Origin: an uncultured Desulfomonile sp.
Lineage (GTDB): Bacteria > Desulfobacterota > Desulfomonilia > Desulfomonilales > Desulfomonilaceae
Reading direction: 5' to 3'
DNA length: 5,218 bases
Assembly (NCBI GenBank): GCA_903853735.1
Contig: CAINUH010000023.1
Span: 1 to 5,218 of the forward strand
Under the pieces are notes generated by a model. It was not told where the DNA came from. It was given only the letters and a program-made list of their open reading frames with translations, and did not search any database. Each line of letters opens with the position of its first letter. Within the stretch, counting starts at the first letter, position 1. Below, one piece after another: positions 1 to 5,218 of this stretch. Position numbers and translations under genes: made by a program.

Positions 1-305
1 ATTTCGAACAGGTACGGGTTAAGTCCTGCTTCCTCGCACGCACTCATGAAAAGTGGTTCGTGAGTTCGCGGAGTACAGGACGCTACGACCACGCGATTCA
101 GTTTTTCCCTGGGAATGGCCTCTTTGATCTCGTTTATCCCACCTTCGGAGCAGGTGTAGAGGTTTTCCTGAACAAAGACTACTCCAGGCAAAGTTTTTGC
201 ATGATCGACGAGTTCCTGCATGTGCAAGTATCCCGCGATGTTGGAACCACAGTCGCAAACAAAAACCCCTATTCTCACTTCAGATTTGGATTGGTCTTTC
301 AACAC
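1..305 (-). CDS. HdrA-type protein, N-terminal domain only (3' end outside window)
   Basis: Only the first 101 codons are present; the gene continues beyond the left edge. The visible part is the HdrA N-terminal iron-sulfur domain: RIGVFVCDCGSNIAG (C17, C19), ENLYTCSEGG (C52), then VVVASCTPRTHEPLF (C77) and EEAGLNPYLFE. It is clearly paralogous to residues 27-117 of the 582-residue HdrA in this window, sharing ASCTPRTH, EAGLN.YL and the spacing of all four cysteines, but it is not a close duplicate. Start is assigned to GTG 305 because GGAG (311-314) lies 5 nt upstream and no in-frame ATG is available close by; TTG 302 is the adjacent alternative. The start is 10 nt after the stop of the Sec-containing hdrA, so the two are probably co-transcribed. 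Whether it carries a flavin domain, ferredoxin domains or an MvhD fusion cannot be seen. Confidence 0.85.
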   Translation of the reverse strand, partial: MLKDQSKSEVRIGVFVCDCGSNIAGYLHMQELVDHAKTLPGVVFVQENLYTCSEGGINEIKEAIPREKLNRVVVASCTPRTHEPLFMSACEEAGLNPYLFE

Positions 306-310
306 TACAT

Positions 311-314
311 CTCC
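311..314 (-). promoter_or_regulatory. Shine-Dalgarno site for the GTG-started hdrA-type gene
   Basis: GGAG lies 5 nt before GTG 305, just past the TGA stop of the preceding gene. The two ATGs nearby (310 and 316) are in another frame and hit TAG at once, so the site supports the GTG start. Confidence 0.55.
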
Positions 315-315
315 A

Positions 316-1749
316 TCAAACGGCAAGAGACCGGTTGCCTATCATTACGGCTTCAGCAGCCCGAGCAGCAGCACTGCCGGCCTGGACCACGGACTCAGGA
401 ATGTCCAGCGGCCCCTGGGCGCATCCACACGTGTAGATTCCTGGAATACTCGTATCCAACGGCCTATTCGGGTGAGTCTTAACGAAGTTGTTTTCGTCCA
501 ACTCCACACCGAGAAGGCTGGCCACGCCACTGATCCCACGTGAAGCCGAACACGCATTTGCCAGTATCACCATGTCGAGGGTCAGGCTCACAACCTTACG
601 CAGTTCAGTGTCCTCATAACAAACCACCGGATTAAGATCCCCGTCCTGAACAATCTCAGCCACTCTGCCGCGAATGTATTTGACACCTGAGACCTTGGCG
701 CCTCTTACCTTGTATTCCTCGAAACCCTTTCCTACGGTTCTCAGGTCCATGTAAAAAATGTAGGATTCCGTTTCCGGCTCGTGCTCCTTTGCTATTATGG
801 CTTCCTTGATCGAATGCATGCAGCAGTAGCTTGAACAATACTTGTGAAAGCGAAAATCTCGCGACCCCACACATTGGACGAATCCAAGCTTCTTGGCTGT
901 GTGGTACCTGTGCACATGATCTTCAAGACGCGTCTGCTCCTCCTGAAGCTTCATCAACTCATCGGCGTTCTCCGATTTCTCGGCTTTCTTGATCAACTTG
1001 GAAAGGTCTTTGAGCCGAGCTTCGCCGTGAATCACCGACGGCCTACTCAAATGGCCCTTGGTAGGGCCGCCCGCACTGAGGAGACGTTCCATTTCAAGTG
1101 ACGAAATCACATTGGGGAGCCGACCGTATCCGTATTCCGATATCTGAGCGGCGTCAAAAAGCTCGTACCCGGTGGACACGATCACTGACGCCACGCTAAG
1201 CTCAACATCCAAATCTTTTTGCTCGTAGTCAATTGCTTTGGCCTGGCATACCTTCGCACATACCCCGCATTTACCACCCTGGAGCACCTTGCAGTTGTTG
1301 GGATCTATGGTGTAAACGGAAGGAATTCCCTGGGCATAATCCTTGTAAATAGCTTTGCGCTGGTCCAGACCAAAATTAAACTCATTCGGCACCTTGGTGG
1401 GGCACTTTTCAGCGCAAGCTCCACATGCAGTGCATCTGGTTTGGTCGACAAAGCGAGCCTTTCTATGCACATTCACTTTGAAATCACCTAACCGGCCCGA
1501 GAAATCAGTTACTTCACTGTAAGCCAACAGGTTTATGTTCGGATGCCGACCGACATCCAGCAGCTTGGGCGAAAGAATTCATATTGTACAGTCGTTGGTG
1601 GGAAATGTTTTGTCAAGCTGGGCCATTTTCCCGCCAATGCTCGGGTTCTTCTCCACCAGGTGGACACGAATCCCCATTTCGCCCAGATCCAAGGCGGCTT
1701 GCATGCCCGCGATCCCGCCGCCGATTATAAGAACCTCACGTGATGCCAT
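316..1749 (-). CDS. hdrA: Short HdrA/QmoA-like FAD/iron-sulfur protein, predicted selenoprotein (Sec57)
   Basis: This is an HdrA-family flavoprotein, the electron-splitting subunit in Hdr complexes. The 477-residue frame has an FAD Rossmann motif LIIGGGIAG (7-15) with acidic E33, and [18 protein letters not shown] (38-54). Codon 57 is UGA within NDCTIU; the family has NDCxxC here, so Sec replaces the second Cys. [15 protein letters not shown] follows directly and matches HdrA. The internal ferredoxin has C106/109/112/116 and C153/161/164/168, the latter as the HdrA-type Cx7CxxCxxxC. The FVQCVGSRD...CSSYCC motif has C293, C305, C309 and C310. [16 protein letters not shown] near the C-terminus is also typical. 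Neither the HdrA N-terminal domain nor the C-terminal ferredoxin is present, giving QmoA-like size. Residues about 239-287 are a charged, helix-prone insertion. Start ATG 1749 has AAGGA 10 nt upstream. Starting at TTG 1527, after the UGA, would remove the flavin motif. The stop TGA is 10 nt before the next gene. Confidence 0.9.
1541..1558 (-). promoter_or_regulatory. Bacterial SECIS-like hairpin of hdrA
   Basis: On the coding strand GGATGTC-GGTC-GGCATCC pairs over 7 bp, including one U-G pair, around a GGUC tetraloop. A flanking U-G pair could extend the stem. It begins 20 nt after the UGA, so the apical loop starts 27 nt after the UGA, within the bacterial SECIS range and with G at both leading loop positions. 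The stem also codes for the conserved DVGRHP segment. Found by eye, not folded computationally. Confidence 0.72.
1579..1581 (-). other. In-frame UGA, predicted selenocysteine codon 57 of hdrA
   Basis: TGA falls between NDCTI and [15 protein letters not shown], both strongly HdrA-like, at the second Cys of the family's NDCxxC motif. The frame is open for 56 codons before and 420 after. A SECIS-like hairpin follows. Sec-containing HdrA proteins are known in some methanogens and deltaproteobacteria. Confidence 0.88.
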
Positions 1750-1844
1750 ACTGTTACCGTCCTTAGTCCAGTGTCGAAGGCGAATAAGTATTATGTATTA
1801 ACGCTGGTAAATTCAATACTATCAAAACGATCAGTTCGCCTGAG
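1750..1844. other. 95-nt AT-rich intergenic gap before the Sec-hdrA
   Basis: This is the longest gap in the cluster and is visibly more AT-rich than the genes. On the coding strand it contains an imperfect inverted repeat, GTATTGA-11 nt-TTAATAC (1795-1819, one G-T pair). It also has TTGAAT followed 15 nt later by CATAAT, a weak sigma-70-like pair. AAGGA (1760-1764) is a plausible ribosome-binding site 10 nt before ATG 1749. No U-run follows the inverted repeat, so it is not a convincing terminator. It may hold a secondary promoter or an RNA processing site, but none of these is strongly supported. Confidence 0.3.
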
Positions 1845-2975
1845 TCAAGTTTTTAAGGCCTGTGCCAGAAGGTCGTTTATGTCTCTAATCTTCAGATTCT
1901 TATCCGTATCACGAAGTGCACAATTCAGATGCACTCGGCATTTGGGGCATGCGGTCACCAGGGTGTCAGCGCCGACAGCCACTGCTTCATCGAGACGTCT
2001 TTTTTGTATTTCCTTGGAGCACGCTGAACAGTTCATCCACGCACTTGTGCCGCAGCACAGACCATTTTCCCTGTTGTGTTCCATTTCTCGAAGGACAACC
2101 CCGGGAATGCCGGCGATCAAGTTTCTCGGCGCATCCATTATCCCGGCCTGGCGACCCAGGCGACACGGGTCATGATAGGTCAACACACCGTCCAATGGAT
2201 CCAGTTCCACCGACCCTTTCTTGAATTCCGAGGCCAATAGTTCGTAAAAATGGACCGGCTCGAATCCCAGTTCACCCACAACTTCAGGATAATACTTCTT
2301 GAAAGTGAGATAACCTTCCGGACAGTGAAACACTACCCGTTTGACACCAAGACCTCGTATGAGGTCAACATTACGCTGTGCCAGGCGGGCAAAATTCGCA
2401 CGGTCGCCGTTCCACATGAGGTCATGGCCGCAACAGCGCTCGTCATCATGAATTATTGGTTCGATCCCTAAAGTGTTGAGGAGCTTGAGCACCCCGCGCG
2501 GCCCGTCCATGACGTCCAAGCCCCAATCGTCCAAGAATTCCACCTCGAAGAAAGGAGAGCATCCAACAAAAAAATAGGTGTCGCCATGGTCGGATATTCG
2601 GCCTATCTCACGGGCCCACTCCGTCCTGCTCTGTTTCACTTCCAGAGTTTGCAGACGCATTATGCCCTGGAAAAGTCCTCGATGCGCCTGGACTCCCCCT
2701 TTACCACGACGTACAGCCTCTTCCCTAACCATCCTTACGAACTCCGGGTAATCGATATTGGATGGGCACCGTGAACTGCACTGGCCGCACGACAGACAGG
2801 ACCAAATATTGATATCCTCAAAGGGGTTTTCTTGTTCACCCATGAGGACCTTTTCAACCATGAGACGAGGGGAAAAGTCGGGGGTTACTCGGGAAACCGG
2901 GCAGCTTCCCGTGCATATCCCGCAGTCTAAACAGTAATAAGCATGTGTTCGATCCACAATATCGGGTAAATTCAT
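1845..2975 (-). CDS. HdrC-HdrB fusion (HdrD-like), CCG-domain iron-sulfur protein
   Basis: This subunit combines HdrC, which carries electrons, and HdrB, whose CCG domains in the family bind noncubane [4Fe-4S] clusters and reduce a disulfide. Residues 15-25 (YCLDCGICTGSCPV: C15/18/21/25) and 60-70 (SCLSCGQCSSRCPS: C60/63/66/70) are two [4Fe-4S] ferredoxin motifs. The first CCG repeat has C139, C181-C182 and C218; the second has C271 (YHDPCRLGRQ), C307-C308 (GLCCGTSAWM) and C343/C346 (ACPKC). The first repeat ends in CPEG instead of CxxC, so it lacks one usual cluster ligand; the second is complete. The size, 376 residues, fits fused HdrCB and BamD-like proteins. The ATG overlaps the mvhD stop (ATGA), implying translational coupling, and a purine stretch GAGAG lies about 8 nt upstream. 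It has no signal peptide or membrane span, so it is probably a soluble cytoplasmic subunit rather than a membrane-bound HdrD partner of HdrE. The stop is TGA. The in vivo substrate is not known. Confidence 0.9.
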   Translation of the reverse strand: MNLPDIVDRTHAYYCLDCGICTGSCPVSRVTPDFSPRLMVEKVLMGEQENPFEDINIWSCLSCGQCSSRCPSNIDYPEFVRMVREEAVRRGKGGVQAHRGLFQGIMRLQTLEVKQSRTEWAREIGRISDHGDTYFFVGCSPFFEVEFLDDWGLDVMDGPRGVLKLLNTLGIEPIIHDDERCCGHDLMWNGDRANFARLAQRNVDLIRGLGVKRVVFHCPEGYLTFKKYYPEVVGELGFEPVHFYELLASEFKKGSVELDPLDGVLTYHDPCRLGRQAGIMDAPRNLIAGIPGVVLREMEHNRENGLCCGTSAWMNCSACSKEIQKRRLDEAVAVGADTLVTACPKCRVHLNCALRDTDKNLKIRDINDLLAQALKT

Positions 2976-3400
2976 GCTGCGGTCTCTCTTTTTATAATAG
3001 GATTCTTTCCCAGTTGTAGTATTGTCTCGGTAAACTCACGTATTGTCTGGGCAAACCTGATGCCCTCTGATGCCGATATCCATTCCTTACGGAGGCGAGC
3101 ATCTTCTATTCCCAGCAGTTTCATTAACTTCCTGGTTTTCTCAATGACTTTGACAGCTTTTTCATTACCTTCCAGGTAATGGCATTCACCAATGTGTCAA
3201 CCAGTTACAAGGACACCGTCAGCTCCTTTTTCAAAGGCTTTGAGAATGTATGACGGCGCGAGCATACCCGAACACATCAGGCGGATCAGGCGAATACTGG
3301 GAGGGTATTGCATCCTTCCCACCCCGGCCAAATCCGCTCCCGCATACGAGCACCAATTACAGGCGAACGCTATGATCTTGGGATCAAAATCTTGAGTCAT
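2972..3400 (-). CDS. mvhD: MvhD-family [2Fe-2S] electron-transfer subunit, predicted selenoprotein (Sec68)
   Basis: MvhD passes electrons from a hydrogenase, formate dehydrogenase or other oxidoreductase to the flavin of HdrA, using a [2Fe-2S] cluster held by conserved cysteines. The 142-residue frame contains the family hallmarks [14 protein letters not shown] (C14, C17), [15 protein letters not shown] (C43), [14 protein letters not shown] and then UHIGECHY (codon 68 UGA, C73). The tail includes [13 protein letters not shown]. The family normally has Cys at position 68, so UGA is best read as Sec. Read through, length and C-terminus are normal for the family; stopped at UGA it would be a 67-residue fragment lacking the second half of the domain. 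ATG 3400 is chosen because GGGAG (3406-3410) sits 5 nt upstream; a GTG at 3406 is also in frame but overlaps that site. The gene follows the 582-residue HdrA by 68 nt and its TGA stop overlaps the next ATG (ATGA). The Sec reading depends on selABCD genes that are not in this window. Confidence 0.9.
3163..3181 (-). promoter_or_regulatory. Bacterial SECIS-like hairpin of mvhD
   Basis: On the coding strand CATTACC-TGGAA-GGTAATG forms a perfect 7-bp stem with a 5-nt loop. It starts 15 nt after the UGA, so the apical loop begins 22 nt after it. A G is in the first two loop bases. Both features fit the bacterial SECIS (SelB-binding) consensus of a small G-containing loop roughly 16-37 nt past the UGA. 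The stem also codes for the conserved HYLEGN segment, so part of the pairing could be coincidental. Found by eye, not folded computationally. Confidence 0.75.
3197..3199 (-). other. In-frame UGA, predicted selenocysteine codon 68 of mvhD
   Basis: TGA interrupts an otherwise continuous MvhD reading frame exactly where the family has a conserved Cys (VTG-U-HIGECHY). The frame continues for 74 well-conserved residues to a TGA at a family-typical C-terminus. Sec-containing MvhD-family proteins are known in some methanogens and deltaproteobacteria. A SECIS-like hairpin follows at the expected distance. Confidence 0.88.
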
Positions 3401-3405
3401 TTTCA

Positions 3406-3410
3406 CTCCC
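3406..3410 (-). promoter_or_regulatory. Shine-Dalgarno site deciding the mvhD start
   Basis: GGGAG lies 5 nt before ATG 3400. The alternative in-frame GTG (3404-3406) begins at the last G of this site and would have no usable spacing, so ATG 3400 is preferred. Confidence 0.6.
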
Positions 3411-3411
3411 G

Positions 3412-3425
3412 TTATTGATCAATAA
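3412..3425. repeat. Perfect 14-bp palindrome in the hdrA-mvhD gap
   Basis: TTATTGATCAATAA reads identically on both strands. It sits in the 68-nt gap between the 582-residue HdrA gene and mvhD, ending 11 nt before the mvhD ATG and just upstream of its ribosome-binding site. With no central loop it is a poor RNA hairpin and better suited to a dimeric DNA-binding protein. It does not match the spaced FNR/CRP half-site pattern (TTGAT-N4-ATCAA). No regulator can be assigned. AT-rich palindromes of this length can arise by chance. Confidence 0.35.
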
Positions 3426-3468
3426 ACCTCAGTAAATTTCTTAGCACCTCGATCACATTACTTTGGTC

Positions 3469-5217
3469 TCAGGCAATGGCTGCATCGATCATTTGTCCAA
3501 TCTGCTCATCCTTGAAGTGGCGGACCTGGGCCGCTCCCGTGGGACATGCTACGCCGCACGCCCCGCATCCCTTACAGAGAGCGGGATTGATCTGAGATTG
3601 TAATATGCCTGTGGCCGCTTCCTTTAACTCCGGCGCATGGAAAGGACATACATCGACGCATCTGCCGCATCCCCTGCACAGGAATTGATCTACCACCGCG
3701 ACCATCCCTGGTGCTTCCACATAGCCTCTTGCGAGAACCTGTGCAGCATGCGAACCCGCAGCTTCCGCTTGGGCTATCGACTCGTCGAGCGGCTTGGGAT
3801 AATGGGCGAGCCCTGCCAGAAAAACGCCGTCAGTCGCAAAATCAACCGGCCTCAGCTTCATGTGGGCTTCGAGAAAAAAACCGTCCTCGTTGACGGAGAC
3901 CTTGAATAGCCTGGCCAATTCTCTGTTATATTCACTTGGAATAATTGCGGCCGCCAGAACCAAACTGTCGACTTCAAGGTTTATGGTTCCGCCCAACACC
4001 AAGTCTTTGAACCTCACAGTTAATTTGGCGCCAACTTCCACGACAGGAGGATCTTCCGGCTCATAGCGAGCGAATATAACGCCTAAGCGCCTTGCTTTCT
4101 CGTAGTACGGCTCATTGAGCCCGAAAGTCCGCACATCCCGGTACAGAACGAATATGTTAGCGGTAGGATTGGCTTCTTTGAGAGTTATGGCTTCCATGAC
4201 CGTGTGGTTGCAGCACACCTTGCTGCACCATGGCCGTTCGTCACACCTCGACCCCACGCACTGGATGAACACGGTAGTCCCCGCGTTCATTACTGCCGGA
4301 TCTTTGGTTCCTGTTGCTTGACTCATTTCCAGATGAGTTCTGATCCGCTGGTCCAGGCCGTACCCATAAACATCAGGCTTCCATTCACCGGCACCTATGG
4401 AAACGACCGCCACTCCGTGTTCGATCTCCTCAGGTTCACTGCCATTAGAACTTATCTTGGTCTTGAAATTGCCTATGAAGCCTTGAACCTCTTCGATATG
4501 TGAGTTGAAACGGACGGTGATTCGATCATGAGAAGTAACCTTATCGATCAGTTCACGCACAAACGGCTGAATATTTTCATTCTTCAGTGTGTGGACCAGC
4601 CTCAAGGCATTACCGCCAAGCTTATCGGTTGCCTCGAGCAGATGCACCTGGAACCCCTGGTCTGCGATGTTGAGAGCGGAACTCATGCCGGCAACGCCGC
4701 CTCCGATTACCAGTGCAGCCTGCACCATAGGCAACTGCTGGTCTTCCACTTGTTCCAACCGGGCGGTCCTGACAACCGCCATACGGATCAAGTCTACAGC
4801 CTTATCGGTAGCTTTCTCTTTCTCCTGCATGTGGACCCACGAACAGTGCTCTCTGATATTGGCCATTTCAACCAGGTACTTGTTCAACCCGGCCTCACGA
4901 GCCGTTTCATGAAAAAGAGGGAGATGGGTTCGGGGAGTACAGGACGCAACTATCACTCGATTAAGGTTATTTTCTGTAATGGCTTTTTTGATCTGTATTT
5001 GAGCGTCCTGAGAGCAAGTGAAAAGATTCTCGTTTGCGTACGCGACTCCGGGGATATTCCTGATACGTTCCACCACATCCGGGACATTTACTGTGGAGGC
5101 AATATTGATGCCGCATCTGCAGACAAATACGCCTATTCTCGGCTCTTGTCCGCTGAAATCCTTTTCAGGGGGAAGTTCTTTCTTGACGGTGAGCGTATTC
5201 CGGTTTTCAGCGAGCAT
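3469..5217 (-). CDS. HdrA-type FAD/iron-sulfur electron-transfer protein (QmoB/HdrA-like, no internal ferredoxin)
   Basis: This is a cytoplasmic flavin and iron-sulfur subunit of a heterodisulfide-reductase-type complex, inferred to pass electrons between MvhD, ferredoxin and the other Hdr subunits. Residues 27-130 form the HdrA N-terminal domain (RIGVFVCRCGINI with C33/C35, TCS C68, ASCTPRTH C93, EHCSWVH C125). A Rossmann FAD motif VIGGGVAG lies at 170-177. The HdrA cluster motif IQCVGSR...CSKVCC has C320, C325, C331, C335 and C336. A C-terminal 2x[4Fe-4S] ferredoxin has C514/517/520/524 and C548/551/554/558. Between C125 and C320 there is no cysteine, so the ferredoxin normally inserted in HdrA, and the NDCxxC motif, are absent. 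In this it resembles QmoB without its MvhD tail, and a separate mvhD follows 68 nt later. The ATG at 5217 lies one base from the edge. No later ATG, GTG or TTG precedes RIGVF, so this start or an upstream one is used and the gene may be 5'-incomplete. Stop is TGA. Family call is firm; partner assignment is inference. Confidence 0.9.
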   Translation of the reverse strand: MLAENRNTLTVKKELPPEKDFSGQEPRIGVFVCRCGINIASTVNVPDVVERIRNIPGVAYANENLFTCSQDAQIQIKKAITENNLNRVIVASCTPRTHLPLFHETAREAGLNKYLVEMANIREHCSWVHMQEKEKATDKAVDLIRMAVVRTARLEQVEDQQLPMVQAALVIGGGVAGMSSALNIADQGFQVHLLEATDKLGGNALRLVHTLKNENIQPFVRELIDKVTSHDRITVRFNSHIEEVQGFIGNFKTKISSNGSEPEEIEHGVAVVSIGAGEWKPDVYGYGLDQRIRTHLEMSQATGTKDPAVMNAGTTVFIQCVGSRCDERPWCSKVCCNHTVMEAITLKEANPTANIFVLYRDVRTFGLNEPYYEKARRLGVIFARYEPEDPPVVEVGAKLTVRFKDLVLGGTINLEVDSLVLAAAIIPSEYNRELARLFKVSVNEDGFFLEAHMKLRPVDFATDGVFLAGLAHYPKPLDESIAQAEAAGSHAAQVLARGYVEAPGMVAVVDQFLCRGCGRCVDVCPFHAPELKEAATGILQSQINPALCKGCGACGVACPTGAAQVRHFKDEQIGQMIDAAIA

Positions 5218-5218
5218 G

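Noticed and set aside
316..1527. Starting the short HdrA at TTG 1527 as a 403-residue protein
   Set aside because: This removes the FAD-binding GGGIAG motif and the conserved segment up to VGRHPNI, which are present in frame upstream from ATG 1749.
1579..1581. The internal TGAs as frameshifts, nonsense mutations or pseudogenes
   Set aside because: The frame is unbroken on both sides, flanking residues are well conserved, and each TGA replaces a family-conserved Cys. Two random nonsense mutations landing on such positions, each followed by a SECIS-like hairpin, is unlikely.
1795..1819. Inverted repeat in the gap as a rho-independent terminator
   Set aside because: The stem is AT-rich and imperfect with an 11-nt loop and no following U-run on the coding strand.
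1841..1850. TTGACT at the end of hdrCB as a -35 box
   Set aside because: It overlaps the stop codon context, and the only reasonable -10-like hexamer (TAGTAT) is about 21 nt away, too far for a standard sigma-70 promoter.
1771..2175. Plus-strand open frames such as 1771-2175, 60-482 and 3192-3395
   Set aside because: They lie opposite well-supported minus-strand genes and encode no recognisable domains or conserved motifs.
3404..3406. GTG 3406 as the mvhD start
   Set aside because: It overlaps the GGGAG site and leaves no spacing; ATG 3400 has 5-nt spacing.
316..3471. Genetic code with TGA as Trp or Gly
   Set aside because: Four genes end in TGA at family-typical C-termini, Trp is encoded by TGG throughout, and both internal TGAs align with Cys rather than Trp or Gly.
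3401..3471. Readthrough of the TGA ending the 582-residue HdrA as another Sec codon
   Set aside because: The C-terminus is already complete after the second ferredoxin motif, the extension (about 18 residues to TAA) is not recognisable, and no SECIS-like hairpin was seen.

Overview
The window comes from a strictly anaerobic bacterium, most likely a sulfate-reducing or syntrophic member of the former Deltaproteobacteria (Desulfobacterota). This placement rests on gene content: heterodisulfide-reductase (Hdr)-type electron-transfer proteins, an HdrC-HdrB fusion, and two genes that appear to encode selenocysteine (Sec). No rRNA or other taxonomic marker is present, so it is an inference.

All genes lie on the minus strand and read from the right edge to the left: (1) a 582-residue HdrA-type flavoprotein (3469-5217); (2) a 142-residue MvhD-family [2Fe-2S] subunit with an in-frame UGA at codon 68 (2972-3400); (3) a 376-residue fused HdrC-HdrB iron-sulfur protein (1845-2975), whose ATG overlaps the mvhD stop as ATGA; (4) a 477-residue short, QmoA-like HdrA with an in-frame UGA at codon 57 (316-1749); (5) the first 101 codons of another HdrA-type protein (1-305), which runs off the left edge. 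Gaps are 68 nt, an overlap, 95 nt and 10 nt, so the set looks like one operon. No hydrogenase, formate dehydrogenase, qmoC-like membrane subunit, tRNA, mobile element or CRISPR array was seen.

The main result is that genes 2 and 4 would each be cut in two by conventional calling. Read through as Sec, each becomes a full family member with Sec replacing a conserved Cys (TGUHIGECHY in MvhD; NDCTIU in HdrA). Each UGA is followed by a hairpin with a small G-containing apical loop (22 and 27 nt after the UGA), as expected of a bacterial SECIS element. Both hairpins were found by reading, not by a folding program.

The likely working model, by analogy with HdrABC-MvhD, QmoAB and the BamDEF part of class II benzoyl-CoA reductase, is a cytoplasmic flavin-based electron-bifurcating or -confurcating complex. 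MvhD would pass electrons between an unseen partner oxidoreductase and the HdrA flavins, HdrA ferredoxin domains would exchange electrons with ferredoxin, and the HdrB part would act on a disulfide or another acceptor. The physiological donor and acceptor cannot be read from this window. HdrA modules are split in a complementary way: gene 1 has the N-terminal domain, flavin fold and C-terminal ferredoxin but no internal ferredoxin; gene 4 has the flavin fold and internal ferredoxin but neither end.
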